From positions 1 through 14,112 of the forward strand of contig CAMDXR010000038.1 of the NCBI GenBank assembly GCA_945877725.1: a DNA stretch of 14,112 nt, read 5' to 3'. The notes beneath the pieces are model-generated. The model was given only the letters and a program-made list of their open reading frames with translations. It did not search any database and was not told where the DNA came from. The stretch's first letter is position 1, and each line of letters begins with the position of its first letter. The position numbers were made by a program, and so were the translations under genes. This document shows, one piece after another, positions 1-6,120 of the stretch. This DNA comes from Limnohabitans sp. Rim8 (GTDB lineage Bacteria; Pseudomonadota; Gammaproteobacteria; Burkholderiales; Burkholderiaceae_C).

Positions 1-563
1 GCAGCGAACACCGGTGAAGACGCCAGCATGACTAAGTTGTACCAACCGCCTTCTCCAGACATTTTGGGTAAAACCACCACCAAAACCCCGGCGAACCCGA
101 TGAGGGCAGCGATCCACCGGTCTTTGCGCATGGGTTCACCCAGAAACCAAGCGGCACCGATCATGATGAAAATTGGGCCGGTAAAGCCAATGGCGGTCAT
201 GTCAGCCAAAGGGATTTTGGGCAAAGCCGTGAACCACAAAATGAGCCCTAGGGTGTGCACACCGCCACGCCAAAATTGTCCGGCCAAGTTCACAGGCATG
301 TAAGCCCGCCAGCCATCGCGAAAGATCCAGGGCAAGATCACCAGAAAACCGAACAAATAACGTAAAAACTGGGATTGGTACACATCCAGTTGCAAGGTCA
401 GTTGCCGGGCAATGGTGTTCAGCACGGAAAACATCAGCCCCCCCAAGACCATCCAAACCATGCCGCGCACAGTGGGATGCCAAGCGGCAAAAGTGCGCAA
501 ATTACGGCGATGCGCCAGCGACCACTGCCTTGGCGAGAAGAAAAAGGGCTTGCGCGGTTTCAT
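1..563 (-). CDS. DMT-superfamily (EamA-like) permease, C-terminal part outside the window
   Basis: The minus frame starting at ATG 563 stays open to base 1, giving 187 visible residues of a polytopic inner-membrane protein. A basic, aromatic N-terminus of about 33 residues is followed by hydrophobic segments near residues 34-54, 67-82, 103-115 and 122-140, then a further one near 150-165. The phrase ADMTAIGFTGPIF with the following GEPM is typical of EamA-repeat drug/metabolite transporters, which normally have ten helices in two repeats. The visible part is roughly the first repeat plus the start of the second, so about 100 or more residues are missing. The substrate cannot be told from sequence. 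No clear Shine-Dalgarno precedes ATG 563; the internal ATG at residue 35 (MVWMVLGG) is a possible alternative start. It is separated from htpX by a terminator, so it is probably its own transcription unit. I am sure of the family, not of the transported compound. Confidence 0.85.
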   Translation of the reverse strand, partial: MKPRKPFFFSPRQWSLAHRRNLRTFAAWHPTVRGMVWMVLGGLMFSVLNTIARQLTLQLDVYQSQFLRYLFGFLVILPWIFRDGWRAYMPVNLAGQFWRGGVHTLGLILWFTALPKIPLADMTAIGFTGPIFIMIGAAWFLGEPMRKDRWIAALIGFAGVLVVVLPKMSGEGGWYNLVMLASSPVFA

Positions 564-687
564 GCAAGCCGGAATGAAGGGGTATGAATCACCCAAAGAT
601 CTTAACTTGCACCCTAAACGGGGACTGTCGCTTGTGTTGGGCAGGGCCAAATTCTCACTTTGGCACGGTTGAACCTAGGTCTCATGA

Positions 688-712
688 AAAAGCCCCGCAA
701 TGCGGGGCTTTT
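688..712 (-). terminator. Rho-independent terminator downstream of htpX
   Basis: A perfect 11-bp stem, AAAAGCCCCGC (688-698) with GCGGGGCTTTT (702-712), closes on a three-base loop. Read on the minus strand the 3' arm runs into five Ts, a classical intrinsic terminator for transcripts coming leftward from htpX. An outer repeat CATGAAA (683-689) / TTTCATG (717-723) could extend the pairing. It may also work weakly on the plus strand. Confidence 0.85.
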
Positions 713-792
713 GTGGTTTCATGAATTGTGCCAATTCAAATATTCGGCCGCAGGGGCGACCTCCCACGGGGACACTGCACAAACCGACAGAG

Positions 793-904
793 GCTTGGCA
801 GTTGAAAGCCCCTGCGTGGGGCTTGGCAGTTGAAAGCCCATGCCTAGGGCTTGGCAGTTGAAAGCTCCTGCGTGGGGCTTGGTCGTTGAGAGCCCCTACG
901 GGGG
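793..904. repeat. Four tandem copies of a 28-bp hairpin-forming repeat
   Basis: Units begin at 793, 821, 849 and 877. Each starts GCTTGGCAGTTGAAAGC (copy 4 reads GCTTGGTCGTTGAGAGC) and ends in a variable GC-rich part such as CCTGCGTGGG. Adjoining units place GGGGCTT nine bases before AAGCCCC, so each copy can form a stem of about seven pairs. The array lies between the htpX stop codon and its terminator, hence in the predicted htpX 3' untranslated RNA. No coding frame explains it. Confidence 0.85.
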
Positions 905-918
905 GCTGGTCTCAGTGT

Positions 919-1794
919 TTATTGCGCACTGTTTTGCAGTGCTGCAATGCGCTCTTCAATGGGCGGATGGGTGCTGAACAGTTGGCCGATACCGCCGGCA
1001 ATGCCCATGGCCGCCATGCTTTTGGGCAACTCGGCAGTGTGGACGCCCCCCAAGCGCGCCAGCGCATTGATCATGGGTTGCTTGCGGCCCATGAGTTTGG
1101 CAGCGCTTGCGTCGGCACGGAATTCGCGCTGACGGCTGAACCAGGCCACGATGATGGCCGCTACAAAGCCCAGCAAGATGTCCATCACGATGGTGGTGAC
1201 ATAGTAGCCAATACCGGGGCCGCTGTTTTCGCTGTCGCCCTTGCGCAAGAAGCTGTCCACTGCATAGCCCACCACACGGGAAATGAACACCACAAAGGTG
1301 TTCATGACCCCCTGAATCAGGGTCATGGTGACCATGTCGCCGTTGGCAATGTGGGCCACTTCGTGGGCAATGACGGCTTCGATTTCTTCGTGCGTCATGT
1401 TTTGCAACAAACCAGTAGAAACCGCCACCAAGGCCGAGTCGCGGAAAGCGCCCGTGGCGAAGGCGTTGGGGTCACCGGGGAAGATGCCGACTTCGGGCAT
1501 GCCAATGCCCGATTTGTCTGCAAACTTGCGCACCGTCTCCACAATCCAAGCTTCGTCGGCGTTGGCAGGCTCCTTGATGACCTGCACACCCGAGCTCCAC
1601 TTGGCAACCGGCTTGCTGATGAGCAAGGAAATGATGGCACCGCCAAATCCCATGATCAGTGCAAAGCCCAGCAATGCGCCCAGATTCAGGCCGTTGGAGG
1701 TCAAGAACCGGTTCACGCCGAGCAAATTGGCCACGATGCCCAACACAACCACCACGGCGAGGTTGGTCATCACAAAAAGAAGAATACGTTTCAT
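919..1794 (-). CDS. htpX: HtpX, membrane-bound zinc metalloprotease (M48B)
   Basis: HtpX degrades damaged or misassembled inner-membrane proteins from the cytoplasmic side, overlapping in role with FtsH. The 291-residue product is close to the 293 of E. coli HtpX. Two N-terminal membrane helices (about residues 4-27 and 37-60) precede the catalytic domain. The zinc site is visible: HEVAH at 144-148 gives two histidine ligands and the catalytic Glu145, and Glu224 in RQREFRAD is the expected third ligand. Hydrophobic stretches near 155-178 and 198-219 are the second helix pair. The frame is open 62 codons further upstream, but that extension lacks membrane or protease character, and MKRILLFVMTNLAVV is the canonical N-terminus, so I use ATG 1794. 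It lies 107 bp downstream of the DUF3025 gene, with a heat-shock-like promoter in between. Confidence in identity is very high. Confidence 0.97.
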   Translation of the reverse strand: MKRILLFVMTNLAVVVVLGIVANLLGVNRFLTSNGLNLGALLGFALIMGFGGAIISLLISKPVAKWSSGVQVIKEPANADEAWIVETVRKFADKSGIGMPEVGIFPGDPNAFATGAFRDSALVAVSTGLLQNMTHEEIEAVIAHEVAHIANGDMVTMTLIQGVMNTFVVFISRVVGYAVDSFLRKGDSENSGPGIGYYVTTIVMDILLGFVAAIIVAWFSRQREFRADASAAKLMGRKQPMINALARLGGVHTAELPKSMAAMGIAGGIGQLFSTHPPIEERIAALQNSAQ

Positions 1795-1838
1795 GTCAAG
1801 TTTCACTTTCAACCCGAAGACGCGGGCTCGTTGCTCGA

Positions 1839-1867
1839 ATGTTAGGGGCTGTCCGCTCAAAATCAAG
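1839..1867 (-). promoter_or_regulatory. Candidate sigma-32-type (heat-shock) promoter of htpX
   Basis: On the minus strand CTTGATT (1867-1861) is followed after 12 bases by CCCCTAACAT (1848-1839). This resembles the sigma-32 pattern CTTGAAA, 11-15 bases, CCCCATnT. Transcription would begin about 35-40 bases before the htpX start. The same stretch could be read as a sigma-70 site (TTGATT, 16 bases, TAACAT). E. coli htpX is a known heat-shock gene, which supports but does not prove the call. Confidence 0.5.
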
Positions 1868-1901
1868 CGAGGGCGGCGATTTCCTGAAAGGCGTACGGTT
1901 T

Positions 1902-2732
1902 TTATGCCGCTTGCTTGAGCCGCTTGGGCCGAAAAACAGCGGTATCTTGGTAAAAAACAGGGTCTTGATTGGCGGGCCACCAGCCGGGCACGCCCAGCAA
2001 AGGCAAGGGACTGAAGGGTTTGCGAGACAACTTTTCAGCGCTTAAGTCTTGCGCCAGCCAACTGTCCAGTTGATTTGGGGCTACCCCCTCGGGCACGCGC
2101 CACAAATGCACCGTGATCGAGGCGTATGGCTGCACCAGCTTTTCGAGCGCCGCATGACCAAAGACCCATAACCGGGTAGTGGCCCATTCTGCGCGCAAGC
2201 TCACAAAAGCATCCAACCAGCGGTGTTCGGTCAGTGCCGCCCACAAGGCATCCGAGGGCTGGATCAAGCAGGCGTTCTCATCAAAGACTGTGGCCGCATC
2301 GCGCACAGGACCGCGTACCTGTCCGACCCCAGCCCGCGCAATTTCGCTGGCCTGCAGTTGATTCAGACGTTTTTTGGCCTGCGGAAAATGCATCCAACAC
2401 AGTGCATTGAAGAAATCGTGCAGGCCTTCGCGGGTGGGCACTTGCCCGCTGGCAAAAATGAAGTCCTCGTAGGCCTGGCCTTCGGGCAAGTCACTTTGCG
2501 GCACAAAATGAACCGGAACCGAGGCTGGCAACACCCCTGCTTTGTTCAATGCCTCGTTCAAAGCCTGGTGCTGGGCCGATCCATCCACAATTTTTTGGGC
2601 CACGGGTTCGCCCAAGGCCCGCCAACCGGCCAACCAAGGCGCCGACCAGTCTATGGCCGATACACCCGGGGACGGGGCAGAAAGACAGCGTGAGTCTGCT
2701 GGCTTGGGAATTAGGGGCTCAACAGACGCCAT
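1902..2732 (-). CDS. DUF3025 family protein of unknown function
   Basis: A 276-residue soluble protein that I recognise as the DUF3025 family, common in beta- and gammaproteobacteria; no biochemical role is known to me. There is no signal peptide or membrane helix. Visible features are an aromatic N-terminal IDWSAPWLAGW near residues 26-36, a central DFFNALCWMHFPQAKKRLN block at about 105-123 that is probably the family core, and a C-terminal PLPLLGVPGWWP segment. The start ATG 2732 lies inside the end of pyrC (22-bp overlap), preceded by a purine-rich GGGGAAAG in the pyrC coding sequence, so translation is probably coupled to pyrC. Co-transcription suggests the same growth conditions but does not show a role in pyrimidine synthesis. 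Confidence 0.88.
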   Translation of the reverse strand: MASVEPLIPKPADSRCLSAPSPGVSAIDWSAPWLAGWRALGEPVAQKIVDGSAQHQALNEALNKAGVLPASVPVHFVPQSDLPEGQAYEDFIFASGQVPTREGLHDFFNALCWMHFPQAKKRLNQLQASEIARAGVGQVRGPVRDAATVFDENACLIQPSDALWAALTEHRWLDAFVSLRAEWATTRLWVFGHAALEKLVQPYASITVHLWRVPEGVAPNQLDSWLAQDLSAEKLSRKPFSPLPLLGVPGWWPANQDPVFYQDTAVFRPKRLKQAA

Positions 2733-3748
2733 GGCAAGCTTTCCCCGGAACGCAGTGGCTTCAGCTCTGCTTCTCCAAAAGCAAAACTCTCAGCCGGGGT
2801 CCAGCTTTCTTTGTGCAATGTGATGCGGTCCGTATTGCGGGGCAAACCGTAAAAATCGGCACCAAAGAAACTGGCAAAACCTTCCAGTTTGTCCAGTGCA
2901 CCCACTTGCTCAAAGGCTTCGGCATACATTTCTATGGCCGCGTGGGCGGTGTAACAGCCTGCGCAACCCGTGGCGTGCTCTTTCAAATGCGCAGGGTGCG
3001 GGGCGCTGTCGGTCCCCAAAAAGAAGCGTGGGTGGCCCGACGTGGCCGCTTTGACCAGTGCCAGTCGGTGCGTTTCACGTTTGAGCACGGGCAGGCAGTA
3101 GTAATGCGGGCGAATTCCGCCCGTAAAAATGGCATTGCGGTTGTACAGCAGGTGGTGGGCCGTGATGGTGGCCCCCAAACGGGCATCGCCCTCGGCCACG
3201 TACTGGGCGGCCTCTAAGGTGGTGATGTGCTCCATCACGATCTTCAACTCAGGAAAATCACGGCGCAAAGGCTTGAGTTGCTGCTCAATGAACACCGCCT
3301 CACGGTCAAACAGGTCGATGTCAGGCGAGGTCACCTCTCCGTGTACCAACAACAACAGGCCCTCGCGCTGCATGGCTTCGAGCACCGGGTAAATCTTGCG
3401 CAAATCGGTCACACCGGCATCGCTGTTGGTGGTGGCACCCGCCGGGTAAAGCTTGCAGGCCACCACACCGGCCGCTTTGGCGCGGGCAATTTCAGTCGGG
3501 GCCAGGTTGTCGGTGAGGTACAGGGTCATCAAAGGTTCAAAGGCCAGCCCCTTGGGCACGGCCGCCAGAATGCGGGCCTTGTAAGCCATGGCCTGCTCGG
3601 CGGTGGTCACCGGCGGCTTGAGGTTGGGCATGATGATGGCGCGGCCAAACTGAGCTGCCGTGTGGGGCACCACCACATTCAGCGCAGCGCCATCGCGCAC
3701 ATGCAGGTGCCAGTCATCGGGACGGGTGAGGGTCATTTCTTGAGTCAT
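2711..3748 (-). CDS. pyrC: Dihydroorotase, class II homodimeric type
   Basis: PyrC catalyses the reversible cyclisation of N-carbamoyl-L-aspartate to dihydroorotate, the third step of de novo pyrimidine synthesis, in the cytoplasm. The 345-residue protein aligns by eye with E. coli PyrC (348) at a constant offset of three. The metal ligands are all visible: His14 and His16 in DDWHLHVRDG, the lysine to be carboxylated Lys99 in CKLYPAGATTNSDAG, His136 in VHGEV, His174 in MEHITT and the catalytic Asp247 in GTDSAPH. The flexible-loop substrate residues (TTNSDAG) are also intact. The ribosome site is weak (GAGA about 12 bases before ATG 3748). It follows gltL by 125 bp containing a candidate promoter and a 13-bp tandem array, and its 3' end overlaps the DUF3025 gene. 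Essentially certain. Confidence 0.98.
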   Translation of the reverse strand: MTQEMTLTRPDDWHLHVRDGAALNVVVPHTAAQFGRAIIMPNLKPPVTTAEQAMAYKARILAAVPKGLAFEPLMTLYLTDNLAPTEIARAKAAGVVACKLYPAGATTNSDAGVTDLRKIYPVLEAMQREGLLLLVHGEVTSPDIDLFDREAVFIEQQLKPLRRDFPELKIVMEHITTLEAAQYVAEGDARLGATITAHHLLYNRNAIFTGGIRPHYYCLPVLKRETHRLALVKAATSGHPRFFLGTDSAPHPAHLKEHATGCAGCYTAHAAIEMYAEAFEQVGALDKLEGFASFFGADFYGLPRNTDRITLHKESWTPAESFAFGEAELKPLRSGESLPWRLLSP

Positions 3749-3773
3749 GGCGCGTATTGTCTCAAACCTGCGG

Positions 3774-3838
3774 CTGCCGTTCGGCTTCGGGGGTCGGCCG
3801 CAGGGTTCGGCCCCAGGTTTCGGCCGCAGGGGTCGGCC
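3774..3838 (-). repeat. 13-bp GC-rich tandem repeat in the pyrC upstream region
   Basis: Read on the minus strand from 3838 down, four consecutive 13-base units appear: GGCCGACCCCTGC, GGCCGAAACCTGG, GGCCGAACCCTGC and GGCCGACCCCCGA, followed by a degenerate fifth, AGCCGAACGGCAG. The array ends about 25 bp before the pyrC start codon. A single related element (GCCCCTGCGGCCGAA on the minus strand) occurs at 743-757 behind htpX, so the motif is dispersed and not unique to this spot. Confidence 0.8.
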
Positions 3839-3867
3839 ACGAAGGTCTGCTGCGGTTTCAGCCCCCC

Positions 3868-3896
3868 TCTATATCAGTGCTGCAAGATTTTGTTAA
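3868..3896 (-). promoter_or_regulatory. Candidate extended -10 promoter for pyrC, overlapping the gltL stop codon
   Basis: On the minus strand TTAACA (3896-3891), a 17-base spacer and TATAGA (3873-3868) make a good sigma-70 match. The TG of the extended -10 (TGA next to TATAGA) is the gltL stop codon itself (3876-3874). Transcription would start near 3861, leaving a leader of about 110 bases that carries the 13-bp repeats. Inferred from sequence only. Confidence 0.5.
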
Positions 3897-4611
3897 GGAA
3901 ATCTTTGGTACGGGTCTGGCGGTTTTCGGGGTCGTTGAAGAATTCGTCTTTGGAGCAGTCTTCCAAAATGCGCCCGCCCACATCAATAAAGATGACCCGG
4001 TTGGCCACTTTGCGGGCAAAACCCATCTCGTGGGTCACCACCATCATGGTCATGCCTTCATTGGCCAGTTGAACCATCACATCCAGCACCTCACCGACCA
4101 TTTCGGGGTCAAGGGCCGAGGTGGGTTCGTCAAACAGCATCACGATCGGGTCCATCGACAAGGCGCGCGCAATGGCCACGCGCTGCTGCTGTCCACCCGA
4201 AAGCTGACCTGGAAACTTGTCTTTGTGAGCCAACAGACCCACGCGATCCAGCATTTTGAGGCCCCGCTCTTTGGCTTCAGATTCGGTCCGACCCAACACC
4301 TTGATCTGGGCAATGGTGAGGTTTTCGGTCACCGACAAGTGAGGAAACAGCTCGAAGCTCTGAAACACCATGCCCACGCGGGCCCGCAGTTTGGGCAAAT
4401 CGGTGCCCGCATCCATGAGAGAGATGCCGTCTACATGGATGCTGCCTTGTTGCACTGGCTCCAGCGCGTTCACCGTCTTGATGAGGGTCGACTTGCCCGA
4501 ACCCGAGGGTCCGCAGACCACGACCACGTCGCCTTTGCTGATGCTGACGTTGCAGTCGTTGAGCACCTGCACAGGGCCATACCACTTGGACACGTTTTTA
4601 ATTTCTATCAT
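3874..4611 (-). CDS. gltL: Glutamate/aspartate ABC importer, ATP-binding subunit
   Basis: This is the cytoplasmic ATPase of a polar-amino-acid importer; two copies would drive the GltJ-GltK channel. All nucleotide-binding elements are present in 245 residues: Walker A GPSGSGKST (34-42), Q-loop Gln84 in MVFQSFELFPH, signature LSGGQ (137-141), Walker B IVMLFDE (156-162), the D-loop SALD and switch His194 in VVTHEMGFA. This is the pattern of the GltL/GlnQ/HisP family, and the length is close to E. coli GltL (241). The start ATG 4611 has a GAGAAAAG purine run upstream and lies 27 bp after gltK, so it is the last gene of the gltIJKL unit. No convincing terminator follows; the 125 bp to pyrC carry a candidate promoter. 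The transporter class is certain. Glutamate/aspartate specificity rests on the linked binding protein and family resemblance. Confidence 0.94.
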   Translation of the reverse strand: MIEIKNVSKWYGPVQVLNDCNVSISKGDVVVVCGPSGSGKSTLIKTVNALEPVQQGSIHVDGISLMDAGTDLPKLRARVGMVFQSFELFPHLSVTENLTIAQIKVLGRTESEAKERGLKMLDRVGLLAHKDKFPGQLSGGQQQRVAIARALSMDPIVMLFDEPTSALDPEMVGEVLDVMVQLANEGMTMMVVTHEMGFARKVANRVIFIDVGGRILEDCSKDEFFNDPENRQTRTKDFLNKILQH

Positions 4612-4638
4612 TTTCTTTTCTCGATTTCAGTTCGCGCT

Positions 4639-5307
4639 TCAGCGCACGATCGCAATCCTGGCCTGCAAGCGTTTGACCGCCCAGGACAGTGCAAAACAAA
4701 TAATGAAGTAGACCCCTGCGGCCAGGATGTAAGCCTCTTCAGGGCGGCCATAGATCTTGCCTGCGTTGGTGAAGCCTTTGAGCAAGTCATAAGCACCAAT
4801 GGCATACACCAGCGAGGTGTCTTGAAACAAGATGATGGTTTGCGTGAGCAAGACCGGCAGCATGTTTCTGAAAGCCTGCGGCAAGATGATCAGGCGCATG
4901 TTTTGACCATAGGTCATGCCCATGGCCTGCCCGGCATAAACCTGACCACGCGGGATGGACTGAATACCGGCGCGCATGATTTCGCTGAAATAAGCCGCCT
5001 CAAAGGCGACAAAGGTGATGATGGCAGACCACTCAGCGCCTATGGGTCGGCCAATCAAGAACGGCATCAGCAAATAAAACCACAAGATCACCATGACCAA
5101 GGGCACCGAACGCATGCCATTGACATAAAAGGTGGCGGGCGTGCTCAACAGTTTGGAGCCCGACAAGCGCATCAAGGCCAACAGAGTGCCAAAGATCACC
5201 CCGCCAATGGTGGCCGTGATGGTCAGTTGCACGCTGAAAACCAGGCCGCTCCAAACAAACTTGCGGAGCATCTCCAGATCGAAAAAGGAAAGGTCGAGTC
5301 CGAACAT
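4639..5307 (-). CDS. gltK: Glutamate/aspartate ABC importer, permease subunit GltK
   Basis: One half of the heterodimeric inner-membrane channel of the glutamate/aspartate importer. The 222-residue product has the size of E. coli GltK (224). An N-terminal amphipathic stretch precedes helices near residues 20-47, 67-85, 93-108, 150-172 and 190-210. The cytoplasmic EAA-type loop that docks on the ATPase is visible at about 109-142 (EIMRAGIQSIPRGQVYAGQA then G and the ILP ending). The frame is open 34 codons upstream, but that stretch reads through the end of gltJ. ATG 5307 has a strong GGGAGG eight bases upstream and gives the canonical MFGLDLSFFD start. The gltJ stop and this start sit together as TGACATG, one base apart, indicating translational coupling. 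Confidence 0.94.
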   Translation of the reverse strand: MFGLDLSFFDLEMLRKFVWSGLVFSVQLTITATIGGVIFGTLLALMRLSGSKLLSTPATFYVNGMRSVPLVMVILWFYLLMPFLIGRPIGAEWSAIITFVAFEAAYFSEIMRAGIQSIPRGQVYAGQAMGMTYGQNMRLIILPQAFRNMLPVLLTQTIILFQDTSLVYAIGAYDLLKGFTNAGKIYGRPEEAYILAAGVYFIICFALSWAVKRLQARIAIVR

Positions 5308-5308
5308 G

Positions 5309-6028
5309 TCAGTGCCCTCCCGTTCCGCCAGAGACAATAAAGCCCGGCACACGCATTCTTTTCTCGATCTGGGCGAACACCCGATTGACCGCGAAAGCCG
5401 ACAAGGCATAGAGGCCCGTCACAGCAATGTAAATTTCGATACCGCGCGAGGTCTCTTCTTGTGCCTGCATGGCAAACATGGTGAGTTCGGCAATCGACAC
5501 GGCAAACGCCACCGAAGAGTTCTTTAGCAAGTTCATCGACTCACTGGTCAGTGGCGGCAAGATGATGCGAAACGCCATCGGCAAAATCACATACCGATAA
5601 GACTGCGCCGTGGTGAACCCCATGGCCATGGCAGCATAGCTTTGCCCCTTGGGCAGGGATTGGATGCCCGCCCGGACTTGCTCGGCAATGCGTGCCGAGG
5701 TGAAAAACCCCAGCGCAAACACCACCAGCACAAAGCCGGGCACTTGCTGAAACGCCGGAAATATTTTGGGCACCACAAAGTACCACAGGAAAATCTGCAC
5801 CAACAAAGGAATGTTGCGAAACAACTCGACCCAAGCGTTGCCCAAAGCCACCAGCACGGGCCTCCCGGGGAGCGTTCGGACGGTACCGACCACGGCACCC
5901 ACGGCTATGGCCACCACCCAAGAGCTGGCCGCCACCGCCAGTGTCCAGCGCCAAGCCTCCAGCATCCACTCCAAATACGTGCGGCCGCTGCCGTCATCGG
6001 TCAAAAAGACCTGCCAATCCCATGTCAT
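5309..6028 (-). CDS. gltJ: Glutamate/aspartate ABC importer, permease subunit GltJ
   Basis: The other channel subunit, 239 residues against 246 in E. coli GltJ. After a short periplasmic or interfacial N-terminus (MTWDWQVFLTDDGSGRTYLE), helices run near residues 28-50, 74-90, 97-112, 150-160 and 200-218. The EAA-type ATPase-docking loop is at 116-149 (EQVRAGIQSLPKGQSYAAMA, then MGF and VILP). ATG 6028 is preferred because the homologue-like N-terminus begins there and AGGA lies upstream; in-frame starts at 6058 or 6082 would add residues encoded within the hairpin region. It is 92 bp downstream of gltI, separated by a stem-loop with a T-tract, so gltJKL are probably made at a lower level than the binding protein. 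Its stop couples to gltK. Confidence 0.93.
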   Translation of the reverse strand: MTWDWQVFLTDDGSGRTYLEWMLEAWRWTLAVAASSWVVAIAVGAVVGTVRTLPGRPVLVALGNAWVELFRNIPLLVQIFLWYFVVPKIFPAFQQVPGFVLVVFALGFFTSARIAEQVRAGIQSLPKGQSYAAMAMGFTTAQSYRYVILPMAFRIILPPLTSESMNLLKNSSVAFAVSIAELTMFAMQAQEETSRGIEIYIAVTGLYALSAFAVNRVFAQIEKRMRVPGFIVSGGTGGH

Positions 6029-6069
6029 TTTTTTTAGTCCTGCAAAGTGGGTGCTCATCACCCAAAAAG

Positions 6070-6101
6070 AAACCCCGCCCAAGTCATCCCCGGCGGGGTT
6101 T
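6070..6101 (-). terminator. Intercistronic hairpin/attenuator between gltI and gltJ
   Basis: AAACCCCGCC (6070-6079) pairs perfectly with GGCGGGGTTT (6092-6101) around a 12-base loop. On the minus strand the stem is followed at once by CTTTTT, an intrinsic-terminator arrangement. It lies between the binding-protein gene and the permease genes, where partial termination or 3'-end protection commonly yields excess binding protein. Readthrough into gltJ is inferred from the intact operon order. Confidence 0.75.
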
Positions 6102-6120
6102 GATACGCCTCAAACTAAAT

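Noticed and set aside
564..687. Promoter or small RNA upstream of the DMT permease
   Set aside because: No pair of -35/-10 boxes with acceptable spacing and no convincing structured RNA could be recognised.
743..904. CRISPR-like array behind htpX
   Set aside because: Units are contiguous 28-bp tandem repeats with no unique spacers of constant length, and there are no cas genes nearby.
886..1845. Plus-strand open frame of about 320 codons opposite htpX
   Set aside because: His/Gly/Gln-rich shadow sequence; HtpX with an intact zinc site is on the other strand.
1795..1980. 62-codon N-terminal extension of HtpX
   Set aside because: It would overlap the 3' end of the DUF3025 gene, has no membrane character, and exceeds the normal HtpX length; ATG 1794 gives the canonical start.
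3757..5340. Long plus-strand open frame of over 500 codons opposite gltL and gltK
   Set aside because: Its translation is rich in His, Gln and Arg and has no recognisable domain, while the minus strand carries two full, motif-complete transporter genes. It is the antisense shadow of codon-biased genes.
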